DNA from: Fusibacter bizertensis
Lineage (GTDB): Bacteria > Bacillota > Clostridia > Peptostreptococcales > Acidaminobacteraceae
Direction: 5' to 3'
Assembly (NCBI RefSeq): GCF_029914245.1
Contig: NZ_JARYZI010000006.1
Coordinates: forward strand, 1 to 64,000
DNA: 64,000 nucleotides
A program made the translations under genes and the position numbers. Of this stretch, positions 35,155 to 44,081 are shown piece by piece. The notes beneath the pieces were generated by a model. The model did not search any database. It was not told where the DNA came from and saw nothing but the letters and a program-made list of their open reading frames with translations. Position 1 is the stretch's first letter, and every line of letters starts with the position of its first letter.

Positions 35155-36127
35155 AATGTTCCCAGCGTATATCAGGACCATAAAATTTTAACATTTGATA
35201 ATGACCTTTTAATCTGGAATCTATACGATCGTTGTAAAAACTTACGATTTCAGACAACTTTATATTGGTAGAGATAATAGTGCTTTTTTCTTTTAAGATT
35301 CTAGAATTGATGATGTTGTAAAACTCACTTATGGTAAAGGTGTTTGCTGATTCAGTACCTAAATCATCAATGATTAATAAATCAACTTCAAAAAGTTGTT
35401 CATACGCCATTTGAATAAAAGGATTGTTTTTATCTGTGAACGTTTTCTTTTCAAGTATATTAATGATTGAAAACGGCGTCTGATATATAACGGAATATCC
35501 CTTATCGAGCAAAGACTTTGCGATACAGTTACACATAAAGGTTTTACCAAGTCCACTAGAACCAAAAAACAACATGTTTTTACCATTTGGAAAAGTAGAT
35601 ACGAAAGATTCTGCTTCAGAAAGAATACGCATCATATTTTCTCTTTGAGACAATTTTTCTTTCGGAAGAATTTGAGTGGAAAAAACATCTAATTTGAATT
35701 GGTCAAAATTTTGTTTTTCAAGTTGCTGTTCAATACCTGACATTTCGTAGGCTTTGCTGATAAGTTTCTGAGTAAAGCAAGAACATCTCATGTTGTCTTT
35801 TGTAAATCCGGTATCTTTACATTTTTTGCAGTTGTACTGAATATCAAGATAGTCAGCTGGTATATTGTGATCTGTTAGTAAAACTGCTTTTTCACTTTTT
35901 AGTCCATCAAGCTGTTGTTTGAGGTTGGATAATAAAGCTTCGGTATTTCTAGGTGACTTTAAAATATGTTTACTAATATCCGCACTTAGTTGGCTCATTT
36001 GTAAGTCTATCTGAGCAAGGCGAGGAATTTTATCATACAGTAGTTGTTTGCGGTATTTTCGGTCTGCTTTGTTTTTATCTTGAACCCTGCGATAGGCCTC
36101 CAATATATCATGATAAGTATTATTCAT
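35153..36127 (-). CDS. dnaI: Helicase-loader ATPase, DnaI/DnaC type
   Basis: 324 residues. The N-terminal region includes a zinc-binding set in YNCKKCKDTGFTKDNMRCSC. The AAA+ domain has Walker A FFGSSGLGKTFMCN, Walker B LLIIDDLGTES and sensor segment STIISTNIKLSEI. DnaI loads the replicative helicase onto DNA. It starts 12 bases after dnaD, with AAAGGAGG; the two form an operon. Confidence 0.93.
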   Translation of the reverse strand: MNNTYHDILEAYRRVQDKNKADRKYRKQLLYDKIPRLAQIDLQMSQLSADISKHILKSPRNTEALLSNLKQQLDGLKSEKAVLLTDHNIPADYLDIQYNCKKCKDTGFTKDNMRCSCFTQKLISKAYEMSGIEQQLEKQNFDQFKLDVFSTQILPKEKLSQRENMMRILSEAESFVSTFPNGKNMLFFGSSGLGKTFMCNCIAKSLLDKGYSVIYQTPFSIINILEKKTFTDKNNPFIQMAYEQLFEVDLLIIDDLGTESANTFTISEFYNIINSRILKEKSTIISTNIKLSEIVSFYNDRIDSRLKGHYQMLKFYGPDIRWEH

Positions 36128-36139
36128 TGTTGACCTCCT

Positions 36140-37162
36140 TTATTTTTTTCTGCCGAGTAGAATTTGTTCTAACTCCTCCTCAGAATAAGTGTTTTCTTTT
36201 TCAATAGTAAAGTTTTTTCTCTTGTTGGGTTTAGATTCGCTTTTCTCTGGAGTAGCTTTACTTGAACTATATGCTTCAAATGTAAGGTTTCCAGATTGAA
36301 ACTGTGTAGTTAACACTTTATCGATAAAGTTAAAGTTGATATTAAGTGTTTTTTTGGATAGATCTAAGACAATTTGCATAAGTTGGCTTTTTTCAAAACC
36401 ATATTGATCTAACCATTTATCCATAAAATCTTTTTCAGCTTGATTAGGTTGTCTAAAACCGATACCTAACATTTTTAAAATATCCTTATAAAGGGATTGG
36501 CGTTCTTCGGAAGCGTTTAGCCATGTATCGATAGCTTCAATAGAGTTAAGCCCCTGATCTAGCCATTGTAACAAAGTTGACTTTACAAGTTTCAGACTTC
36601 TTATACCTCTATCTTTATAGCAATGTGAAAAGGCTTTACATATAATCTGAGGATTACGTGTGTAATGTTCGTAATAATCACCAATTTCGCGATAGTCCTT
36701 ATAAGTTAGAGGATGACCGATGATTGTTTCAATCTCTTTGGTTAGTTTTTGAAAGGATTCATTTTCAGATTTAAATGTGTTGTTAGGTTCTTTTGGTTTT
36801 TGTTTTGCCTTGCTTGAAGTGTTATTTTTGTGAACATAGTTGTTATCAATATATAGTCCACGTAACGATAGAAATTCTATATCATAATCTGCGCTTTCCT
36901 CATGTGGATGTTTGTTAACAAGACCGAGTTTTTCCCAATAGTTCCATGCCTCGTGAACATCTTGAACAGGAAGCGAGAGCATACTTGCTAATGTACGGTT
37001 ATCATAGTGAAATTTTGTATTTTCATCACGAGAAAACAATTGTGCCAAAAGATATATTTTAACAAAAGTACCACTTGCTGATGGCATGAAATCGGTTATG
37101 AAAATATTTTCTATGTTTAATTCGCCCAAATCAAAATCAGGCGTTTTTTTATAAAAACCCAT
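36140..37162 (-). CDS. dnaD: DnaD-domain primosomal protein
   Basis: 340 residues. The N-terminal winged-helix-like part (about 20-95) and DnaD-type C-terminal helical domains: KLTKEIETIIGHPLTYKDYR and CYKDRGIRSLKLVKSTLLQW, then a second repeat-like YGFEKSQLMQIVLDLSKKT. DnaD helps load helicase at origins and stalled forks. The tail ends in NTYSEEELEQILLGRKK. SD GAGGTGATTTA. Confidence 0.9.
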   Translation of the reverse strand: MGFYKKTPDFDLGELNIENIFITDFMPSASGTFVKIYLLAQLFSRDENTKFHYDNRTLASMLSLPVQDVHEAWNYWEKLGLVNKHPHEESADYDIEFLSLRGLYIDNNYVHKNNTSSKAKQKPKEPNNTFKSENESFQKLTKEIETIIGHPLTYKDYREIGDYYEHYTRNPQIICKAFSHCYKDRGIRSLKLVKSTLLQWLDQGLNSIEAIDTWLNASEERQSLYKDILKMLGIGFRQPNQAEKDFMDKWLDQYGFEKSQLMQIVLDLSKKTLNINFNFIDKVLTTQFQSGNLTFEAYSSSKATPEKSESKPNKRKNFTIEKENTYSEEELEQILLGRKK

Positions 37163-37182
37163 TAAATCACCTCATATTTCTG

Positions 37183-37210
37183 TGTACATTCAGTACAAAT
37201 TATTATAACA
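37183..37210 (-). promoter_or_regulatory. dnaD promoter with overlapping palindrome
   Basis: On the minus strand TGTTATAAT (37210-37202) is an extended -10. The inverted repeat TGTAC-ATTCA-GTACA (37183-37197) lies immediately downstream, at the expected start of transcription. A repressor site there could control dnaD-dnaI; the protein is unknown. The rest of the 314-bp gap up to 37404 shows nothing clear. Confidence 0.55.
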
Positions 37211-37404
37211 TTGTTTCAAGTGATGTTTTAGTCAAATTTTGGACTTGGTAAAAAAGTCCTATAAAAAGTGTGGCAAATTAAATTTTTTTTAAACAAAAAC
37301 ATACAATATGTAGATGAAATGGTGTAAAATAGCCTTAGATATTGTATTTACAAGATGTGAGAAAGTTAAAAATAAAATTTTTAATTTATAATTTGTTTAT
37401 CTTA

Positions 37405-37413
37405 TGCTATAAT
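37405..37413 (+). promoter_or_regulatory. Extended -10 promoter of the M23 gene
   Basis: TGCTATAAT, about 64 bases before the start codon at 37477. The -35 is poor (TTTATA at the right distance). Confidence 0.55.
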
Positions 37414-37476
37414 TAAGAAGGTATTTTTAACTAAGGGTTAGAACCATTGAAATAGCCATTACTAAAGGAGTATAGG

Positions 37477-39087
37477 ATGGGGAAAAAAAGACAAAGTGTT
37501 TCGAATAAGCACGTTTATAAGAAACCCAATGCGAAATACTATGTGAAAAACGACTCCAAGAAAGAGAGAGTTGGAGAAAACGCGGCTAAAGTAATTGCCG
37601 TCGCTTTGTATCCGTTTTTTTACGTAGGCGGTAAGGTTAACGGGCTTGTAAAAGGCGAAAAGACTCAATTTCAGACAGGTTCAAATCGTAAACACAATAA
37701 TAAATCACAGCAGTTAAATATAAAAACGAATAAGTTAGAACCTATGATTCAGAAAGTGAAAGCATCTACTCAAAAGAGTATGTCTTTTATTAAACCTTAT
37801 AGGTATTATGTAGCTGGAGCGGCAGCGTTGGTAGCGATATCAGTTGTTGGCTTTAATGCAATTGATGCAATGGGAGCTGAAAAAGAAGCTATAATTGAAC
37901 CAACAACACAACATATGGTTTCAATTCCTAAAAGTGAAGTTGCTTCTGAAGAAACAAATGTTTCGACAAATGCAGTTGCTAGCTTAGATGCTGGTCAAAC
38001 TGAAGTTGTATCAGCACCAGAATTTAAAGTTTTAAATTTTGCTTCGGTTAAAGCGTATCAGCTTACAGTAAACAATAAAGTTATAGGTAACTTTAAAACA
38101 GAAGAAGAAGCAAACCAGGTAATTGAAAATTTAAAAGCGATGTTTACGAATGTTGAAGGATCTGTAATCAAAGATATTTATTTTTCAGAGGATGTAAAAG
38201 TTGAAGTGGGTCAAATTGACATCATGGACTTTACAGCATATGACAATGTCGATGATACATTAGCTTATATTGTAAAAGGAACAAAAGAAGAGAAGAAACA
38301 CGTTGTTCAAAAAGGTGAAAACTACTGGGTAATTGCTCAATATTATGGAATTTCACCATATGATTTAGAAAAAGCTAACCCGGATGTTAAAGCAGAAACG
38401 ATACAAATTGGACAGGAAATTAGCTTAGTTGTACCAAAACCACTGATTAGTGTTTGTACTGTAGAAGAAGCAACATATAATGATGCGATAGCATTTGAAG
38501 TTCAATATGAAAATTCAAGTTCGCTTTATAAAGGTGAAACTAAAACAAAAGTTAATGGCGTTTACGGTGAGAGAGCTGTTGTCGCTGAAGTTATAAAAGA
38601 AAATGGTCGTGAGATTGGAAGAACAGTTCTAACTGAACAAGTTGTCTCTGAACCTCAAACCAAAGTAGTTTATAAAGGAACTAAAGATCCACCTCCTAAA
38701 ATGGGATCAGGTATACTTAAGTATCCAGCCGCTTCAAGAGGAATCATTACATCAGAATTTGGCGTATGGAGATCTTATAGAAGACATACCGGGATTGACG
38801 TTGCTATGAGTGTAGGATCTAGTATCAAAGCAGCAGATGGTGGTGTTGTCACTTATGCTGGTTATTCAAGTTCGTATGGCAATTATATTATTATCGATCA
38901 CGGTGGTAATATGACAACGTTATATGCTCACAATAGCAAACTATTAGTAAGTAAAGGTGAGAAAATATATCAAGGTCAAACAATCGCATATAGTGGAAAC
39001 ACTGGAAATAGTACTGGTCCACATCTTCATTTCGAAGTGAGAATCAATGGTGTACCACAAAATCCAAGAAATTATGTTAATTTTTAA
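37477..39087 (+). CDS. M23 endopeptidase with LysM and G5 domains
   Basis: 536 residues. A basic N-terminal cytoplasmic tail, one membrane helix (YYVAGAAALVAISVVGF, about 109-125), a LysM domain at about 268-320 (VVQKGENYWVIAQYYGISPY), a G5 domain near 325-405 (YENSSSLYKGETK through VVYKGTK), and an M23 peptidase domain at about 412-536: HTGIDVAMSVGSS, GNYIIIDHGGNMTTLYAH and GPHLHFEVRI give the zinc ligands. It cuts peptide cross-links in peptidoglycan. SD AAAGGAG. Located directly upstream of the wal operon. Confidence 0.93.
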   Translation: MGKKRQSVSNKHVYKKPNAKYYVKNDSKKERVGENAAKVIAVALYPFFYVGGKVNGLVKGEKTQFQTGSNRKHNNKSQQLNIKTNKLEPMIQKVKASTQKSMSFIKPYRYYVAGAAALVAISVVGFNAIDAMGAEKEAIIEPTTQHMVSIPKSEVASEETNVSTNAVASLDAGQTEVVSAPEFKVLNFASVKAYQLTVNNKVIGNFKTEEEANQVIENLKAMFTNVEGSVIKDIYFSEDVKVEVGQIDIMDFTAYDNVDDTLAYIVKGTKEEKKHVVQKGENYWVIAQYYGISPYDLEKANPDVKAETIQIGQEISLVVPKPLISVCTVEEATYNDAIAFEVQYENSSSLYKGETKTKVNGVYGERAVVAEVIKENGREIGRTVLTEQVVSEPQTKVVYKGTKDPPPKMGSGILKYPAASRGIITSEFGVWRSYRRHTGIDVAMSVGSSIKAADGGVVTYAGYSSSYGNYIIIDHGGNMTTLYAHNSKLLVSKGEKIYQGQTIAYSGNTGNSTGPHLHFEVRINGVPQNPRNYVNF

Positions 39088-39091
39088 TGAT

Positions 39092-39120
39092 AAAGCGAGT
39101 CTAAGACTCGCTTTTTTTTT
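39092..39120 (+). terminator. Terminator between the M23 gene and the wal operon
   Basis: 10-bp stem AAAGCGAGTC/GACTCGCTTT with a 3-base loop, then a run of nine Ts. Confidence 0.92.
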
Positions 39121-39202
39121 ATTTTTCAGATAGAATAAGTATGATGTCATATCTATAACTATTGAATAATAGATTAATTTAGTTGACTGGGGAGGCAATA
39201 TA

Positions 39203-39895
39203 ATGAATAAGAAAATACTTGTTGTCGAAGATGAAAAGCCAATATCAGATATAATAAAATTTAATTTAATTAAAGAAGGTTATGAAATAGAGACTGCTTA
39301 TGATGGTGAAGAAGCACTTAAAAAAGTATATCAATTTCAACCTGACTTAGTATTGCTTGATGTTATGCTTCCAAAATTAGATGGATTTCAGGTTTGCAGA
39401 CGTATAAGAGAGTCTTTTAATATGCCGATTATTATGCTAACTGCTAAAGAAGAAGAAGTTGATAAAGTGCTGGGATTTGAGTTAGGAGCTGATGATTATA
39501 TCACAAAACCTTTCGGTATGCGTGAGCTTGTTGCACGTGTTAAAGCTAATATCAGGCGACTTTCTTTTGCAGATACAGATTCAAGTGGTAATAATGTAAT
39601 CTATGCTGGTAAATTGACGATAGATTTGGATCGTTATGAAGTCTTAAAAGAAGAAAAGACAATTGAATTAACACTTAGAGAATTTGAACTCTTAAAATTC
39701 CTAGCGACTCAAGCAAACCAAATATTCACAAGAGAGCAACTGCTCAAGGATGTTTGGGGGTATGAGTATTTTGGTGATATAAGGACTGTAGATGTTACAG
39801 TAAGAAGACTTAGAGAAAAAGTTGAAGATGATTCAAGCGAACCAACTTATATTATGACTAAGAGAGGCGTAGGATATTATTTTAAACGCAATTAG
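39203..39895 (+). CDS. walR: Response regulator WalR (OmpR family)
   Basis: 230 residues: receiver domain (KILVVEDEKPISDIIKF, phosphoacceptor Asp in LVLLDVMLPKLDGF, K in DYITKPF) and OmpR winged helix (LTLREFELLKFLATQ, IRTVDVTVRRLREKVEDD). High identity by eye with Bacillus WalR/YycF, an essential regulator of cell-wall hydrolases. Genes walK, yycH, yycI and walJ follow. Confidence 0.93.
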   Translation: MNKKILVVEDEKPISDIIKFNLIKEGYEIETAYDGEEALKKVYQFQPDLVLLDVMLPKLDGFQVCRRIRESFNMPIIMLTAKEEEVDKVLGFELGADDYITKPFGMRELVARVKANIRRLSFADTDSSGNNVIYAGKLTIDLDRYEVLKEEKTIELTLREFELLKFLATQANQIFTREQLLKDVWGYEYFGDIRTVDVTVRRLREKVEDDSSEPTYIMTKRGVGYYFKRN

Positions 39896-39904
39896 TGGAG
39901 GCTT

Positions 39905-41674
39905 ATGTTAAGAAGCATTCGATCTAGGTTCACAATCATATATTTTTTGCTTGTGTTTATTGCGATGATCATTGCTGGTATATTTATCGTACAATCACTT
40001 GAAGACTATAATTTAAATGTTGTATCTAAAAGGCTTGATGATATTTCACAGATTATGATGTCAGAGCTTGCTAAAGTAGAAACAGATGATTTATCCGAAG
40101 TAAAGGTTGAGCTTCAAGAAACTTTAGACAGGCATGTAGATATAGGTCTCAGAGAAGAGATGTTTATCATAGATAGCAAGACGCATGATATCATAGCCAC
40201 CAGTACTGAAAATATCAATAGAGATGTCACCGAGATACTAAACGATAATTTAGTGATAGAAGGCCTAATAGGGAACACAATTGAGAAAAATATAGAATTA
40301 AGCCAATCCGTTAAAACCAAGGATAAAGTCTATCCAATTTTCAAAAATAATAAACAACTTGGCGTTATCTACCTTAGATATGATTTAAATGATATTTATG
40401 AATCTATCAGCATGGCGCGGATGATTATTTTTAGAGCGATTGTAACGTCTCTTTTGGTGACTATTGTTATCGGATTTATTATTTCAAAGAGCATAACGGA
40501 CCCAATCAATGAAGTGACGAAAAAAGCGACTTTACTAGCTGAGGGAGATTTTAATCAATTTGTTGAGATTAAATCTGAAGATGAGATTGGGACGCTTTCA
40601 AGTACATTTAACTTTCTAGCAGGAGAGTTAAAGCGAGGCATAAGTGAAATTACAAGAGAAAAAAGCAAATTAGAAGCAATCATTAATTATATGGAAGATG
40701 GATTGATTGCGATCAATGCTGAAGGTAAAATAATACATTCTAATCCTAAAGCGATCAAAATGCTTGCTAATGAGGATCAGTTTGATGATGATCTTATAGG
40801 CGATTTGTTGTCGATTTACAATTCTGGAAGAGTTGAATCTGGAGTTGGTACTAAAACCATCACTGCCAAAGGACTTGTTCTGAAGGTTAATTTCGCTCCC
40901 TTTTTAGATGAAGAATCAAATAGAGTAGGCATTGTTTTTGTACTACAAGACATTACAGAAGCGCAGAAGTTAGAAAATATGCGCCGGGAATTTGTAGCTA
41001 ATGTTTCTCATGAGCTGAAAACCCCGATTACGAGTATAAAGAGTTATACAGAAACCATACTAGAGGGGCGAGTTGATGATCCTGAGCTTCAAAAGGTTTT
41101 TCTAGAAGTAGTCAACACAGAAGCGGATAGAATGTCACGCCTCGTAAGTGATTTGCTAGAACTTAGTAATTTTGACTCGAACTCCACTAAGATAAAAAAA
41201 AGCGTCCAAAATTTAGATGTGTTAATAGACAATTGTATCTTAAAACTACAAGTTACTGCTGATCAGAAAAAGCAGGTATTTACTAAACATTACAGTATAC
41301 CTCCGATTGTGGCGAATATTGATAAAGACAAGATAGAGCAAGTGATATTAAATATTTTATCAAATGCAATTAAATACTCGGTTGAAGCTGGGACCATAGA
41401 TATAGAATTACGACTTGGTGAAGATGAAACAGAGTTTGATATTGTCATAAGGGATACTGGTATGGGGATTCCTGACGAGGATTTAGGCAGAATTTTTGAA
41501 CGCTTCTACCGTGTAGATAAGGCTAGAACACGAGCGCATGGAGGTACAGGACTTGGACTTTCCATTGCAAAAGAAATTGTAGAAGCACATCAGGGAAGAA
41601 TTCGTATTGAATCGGAAGTGAATTATGGTACGAAAGTTACAATTTGTCTCCCTTTTGATATGAAAAATGTGTAA
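39905..41674 (+). CDS. walK: Sensor histidine kinase WalK
   Basis: 589 residues: two membrane helices (about 10-30 and 175-195) flanking an extracellular domain, HAMP (about 195-250, SITDPINEVTKKATLLAEGDFN), PAS (about 255-355), HisKA with H in FVANVSHELKTPITS (about residue 369) and an HATPase_c domain (DKDKIEQVILNILSNAIKYS, GMGIPDEDLGRIFERF, GTGLGLSIAKEIVEAH). Domain order matches WalK. SD TGGAGG. Confidence 0.93.
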   Translation: MLRSIRSRFTIIYFLLVFIAMIIAGIFIVQSLEDYNLNVVSKRLDDISQIMMSELAKVETDDLSEVKVELQETLDRHVDIGLREEMFIIDSKTHDIIATSTENINRDVTEILNDNLVIEGLIGNTIEKNIELSQSVKTKDKVYPIFKNNKQLGVIYLRYDLNDIYESISMARMIIFRAIVTSLLVTIVIGFIISKSITDPINEVTKKATLLAEGDFNQFVEIKSEDEIGTLSSTFNFLAGELKRGISEITREKSKLEAIINYMEDGLIAINAEGKIIHSNPKAIKMLANEDQFDDDLIGDLLSIYNSGRVESGVGTKTITAKGLVLKVNFAPFLDEESNRVGIVFVLQDITEAQKLENMRREFVANVSHELKTPITSIKSYTETILEGRVDDPELQKVFLEVVNTEADRMSRLVSDLLELSNFDSNSTKIKKSVQNLDVLIDNCILKLQVTADQKKQVFTKHYSIPPIVANIDKDKIEQVILNILSNAIKYSVEAGTIDIELRLGEDETEFDIVIRDTGMGIPDEDLGRIFERFYRVDKARTRAHGGTGLGLSIAKEIVEAHQGRIRIESEVNYGTKVTICLPFDMKNV

Positions 41675-41724
41675 TGTCATTTTAAAAACCGTGTAATGGT
41701 ATTGTAACACGAGGTGTGTATAAT
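41670..41724 (+). promoter_or_regulatory. Candidate WalR site and internal promoter within the wal operon
   Basis: TGTAAT-GGTAT-TGTAAC (41692-41708) fits the published WalR consensus of two TGTWAH half-sites five bases apart. Another TGTAAT (41670-41675) lies 22 bases upstream, in phase. A -10-like TATAAT lies at 41719-41724. It precedes the secreted-protein gene at 41774 and follows the walK stop. Confidence 0.5.
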
Positions 41725-41773
41725 AATAGTGTGGGTTGTTGTAACCCTAAATTTTGTTTTTTGGAGGCAGCGT

Positions 41774-42580
41774 ATGTTACGCAAAAGTGTAGGCTTATTA
41801 TTGGCTATGATTATAATTATAAGTGGTCAAATGGGATTTGCAGTATCTAATCATCCAGTGGATTCTAGCCAAATCATCATTGCAGAACCAACATCAGAAA
41901 GAATAACCAATGATAAACAGATTTTCGTTACTGTTAACATTACAAATGTTATGGTAATAGATCATCCTATTACGATGTCTTTGGTAAGAATAGAGAATAG
42001 GCTCCCTTTTGCAGATGCGTTAGGAGAAGATTTAAATGTTTCGTTTATGAAACTGTCTTCAAATGCTGCAGGTGATATTGACCGTAGTTTGCTTTACAAT
42101 ACAACCTATAGTACAACGGCTCCTGAATATTCAGAGGGTTATGTTAAAGAAACTCAAGTGATTAATCGGTTTTTTGAATTAAAAGATTTGATTTTGGCAC
42201 ATAATTACGAGATTGCCACAATTAATAAAAAATACCGCTTTGATTTAATCGTGGGAAATACAGTTGAAATTGCAAAGTTAACACCGGAAGTAGACGATTT
42301 ATTTAAACAATGGACAAAGCTTAAAGCAAATATTGCTGAGTATAAAAAAGAGTACGTTCAGTTACAACTCCAGTACTCAAAATATTTTGAAAATCAGATT
42401 ATGGTCGATAAAATTAGCAACTTAAGTTTTTATAAAATTATTGGTAAATTGCCAAATGGTACTTATAAAATTAGATTTTTAGATGATGTTTCTCAATTGA
42501 TAAAAGAGTTTACCTTTGAAGTAGTGGATAAAGAGAATACTATCCAGTTGATTGATCCTATGGCTACAAAAGCAAACTAG
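41774..42580 (+). CDS. Secreted protein of unknown function in the wal operon
   Basis: 268 residues with a signal peptide (MLRKSVGLLLAMIIIISGQMGFA). No cysteine and no second membrane helix are visible. The mature part starts with a beta-rich segment (IIIAEPTSERITNDKQIFVTVNIT, PITMSLVRIENR) and ends with FYKIIGKLPNGTYKIRFLDD, resembling Ig- or FN3-like domains. Start ATG 41774 is set by TTGGAGGCAG. It lies between walK and yycH, where Bacillus has no such gene. No family is recognised. Confidence 0.8.
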   Translation: MLRKSVGLLLAMIIIISGQMGFAVSNHPVDSSQIIIAEPTSERITNDKQIFVTVNITNVMVIDHPITMSLVRIENRLPFADALGEDLNVSFMKLSSNAAGDIDRSLLYNTTYSTTAPEYSEGYVKETQVINRFFELKDLILAHNYEIATINKKYRFDLIVGNTVEIAKLTPEVDDLFKQWTKLKANIAEYKKEYVQLQLQYSKYFENQIMVDKISNLSFYKIIGKLPNGTYKIRFLDDVSQLIKEFTFEVVDKENTIQLIDPMATKAN

Positions 42581-42598
42581 AAAGGAAACATAAGCTAT

Positions 42599-44065
42599 AT
42601 GAATGTGGTTAAGGAACGGATGAAAACTGTTCTGCTTATTACTTTAGTTTTATCCTCACTGTTTTTAACTCAAGTCAATTTGTTTGATGGGCTTTTAATT
42701 AGTGAAGGGGTAACTGAGGAAATAGAAGTGCATTCCACAAAACTATCAATGTATATTAACCCCCAAAGTTATTTTGTTAGCTTTGGGGGTCTATCATATA
42801 CAAAAGTATATGATTTAAAAATGCAAGATAATTTGTGGTCTGAAATAAGACCTTTTATTTTGAGCAGTTTTTTAAACTATGAATCGATTGAAGAGATCGA
42901 TCGAGAAGATTACATCAAGGCATTTTCGGATCGTAGTTTACTCGTGAGGATGCCTGTTGACTTGTCGGTTTCACAATTTTATAGTATATTTTCTGATAAA
43001 GTTTTATCTGATGGAGTTGCAGATATTACACCTAGAGAATTCTTGCTAAGAGAGGGTAATGTACGCTCTCTATATGTATTTGATGCACTAAGTTCAAAAT
43101 ACTACTTGATGAAGCACAAAACGATGCAACATGATGTTGGTGCATTAATAGATGCTGTTAGAAATATAGAGATTGTAGATTACCGAAAATTAAGTGATCG
43201 TTTTAGTTTGTCTAGTACTTTAGAAGGTGAAGATGATAAACTAAATTATGAGCTAATCCCTTACCAATATGATTTTATTGTTTCAGGAATAAAAGTTCAA
43301 AATGAAGTGAGAATGGATGATACCTATTTTAATCAAGATGTATCATCCATTTCTGGGGCTGTATTTGGAAATCGATTGGATTTTGTTAAGAAACTTAAAG
43401 ATGTAAACGATTCAATAGTTTTGATGTATGGTTATGGAGACAAATCTTTGACGGTCTCAAGAACGGGAAATATTGCTTATAGACAAAAATTTAATCCTCA
43501 AAATTCAAAGTCTTTGACTTTTAAAGAAGCATTTTCTATAGCTGCAGGCAAACTTGAAAACTTTGGTTTGATGCCTGAAGGGATATATTTATCAAATTAT
43601 GAATATGATCAAAGCTCAAAGACATATACGTTTAATTTCAACTACAAGTTAAACTCGTTATCAATAGCCGAACTTGATCAAAGTCTAGATCCAATAAAAA
43701 TTAAAGTAAAGGAAAACCAAGTTATTGCAGTTGATAAAAATATAAAAAGTTTTGCTGGTGAATATACACCTGAGAAATTTATGAATTCAGGACGTATGTT
43801 TACAATTGATGAGTGTATCACCAATAATATTGTTGAAATCAATGTCTACTACTTACAAGACAATGGTATACAAGATAGTACGTTGGAAAAATACAAGTAT
43901 TATTATAAAATTGTAAGTGAAATCAAAAGTATTGATTTGAAATATTTTGAAGAATCAGATGGGAATGATTCGTATATGATTCCAGTTTGGGAAGTTAAAA
44001 TTAGCAATAGAGTTTATTTGTTTAATGCATATGATGGCAAACTTATAAAAACCTATATTAAATGA
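42599..44065 (+). CDS. yycH: WalK regulatory protein YycH
   Basis: 488 residues with an N-terminal membrane helix (MKTVLLITLVLSSLFLTQ) and a long extracellular domain. Position between walK and yycI, size and the single-helix topology match YycH, which binds WalK and, with YycI, modulates its activity. Sequence motifs are poorly conserved in this family, so the assignment rests partly on gene order. The SD is weak; GTG at 42605 is an alternative start. Confidence 0.8.
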   Translation: MNVVKERMKTVLLITLVLSSLFLTQVNLFDGLLISEGVTEEIEVHSTKLSMYINPQSYFVSFGGLSYTKVYDLKMQDNLWSEIRPFILSSFLNYESIEEIDREDYIKAFSDRSLLVRMPVDLSVSQFYSIFSDKVLSDGVADITPREFLLREGNVRSLYVFDALSSKYYLMKHKTMQHDVGALIDAVRNIEIVDYRKLSDRFSLSSTLEGEDDKLNYELIPYQYDFIVSGIKVQNEVRMDDTYFNQDVSSISGAVFGNRLDFVKKLKDVNDSIVLMYGYGDKSLTVSRTGNIAYRQKFNPQNSKSLTFKEAFSIAAGKLENFGLMPEGIYLSNYEYDQSSKTYTFNFNYKLNSLSIAELDQSLDPIKIKVKENQVIAVDKNIKSFAGEYTPEKFMNSGRMFTIDECITNNIVEINVYYLQDNGIQDSTLEKYKYYYKIVSEIKSIDLKYFEESDGNDSYMIPVWEVKISNRVYLFNAYDGKLIKTYIK

Positions 44066-44081
44066 GTTGAAAAGAGGTAAT

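Noticed and set aside
37163-37404. Search for a WalR site upstream of the M23 gene
   Set aside because: Half-sites TGTAAA and TTTACA occur but not with five-base spacing, so no convincing site.
41715-41723. TGTGTATAA, a DnaA-box-like 9-mer at the internal wal promoter
   Set aside because: Single box that also forms the -10 region; expected by chance in AT-rich DNA.
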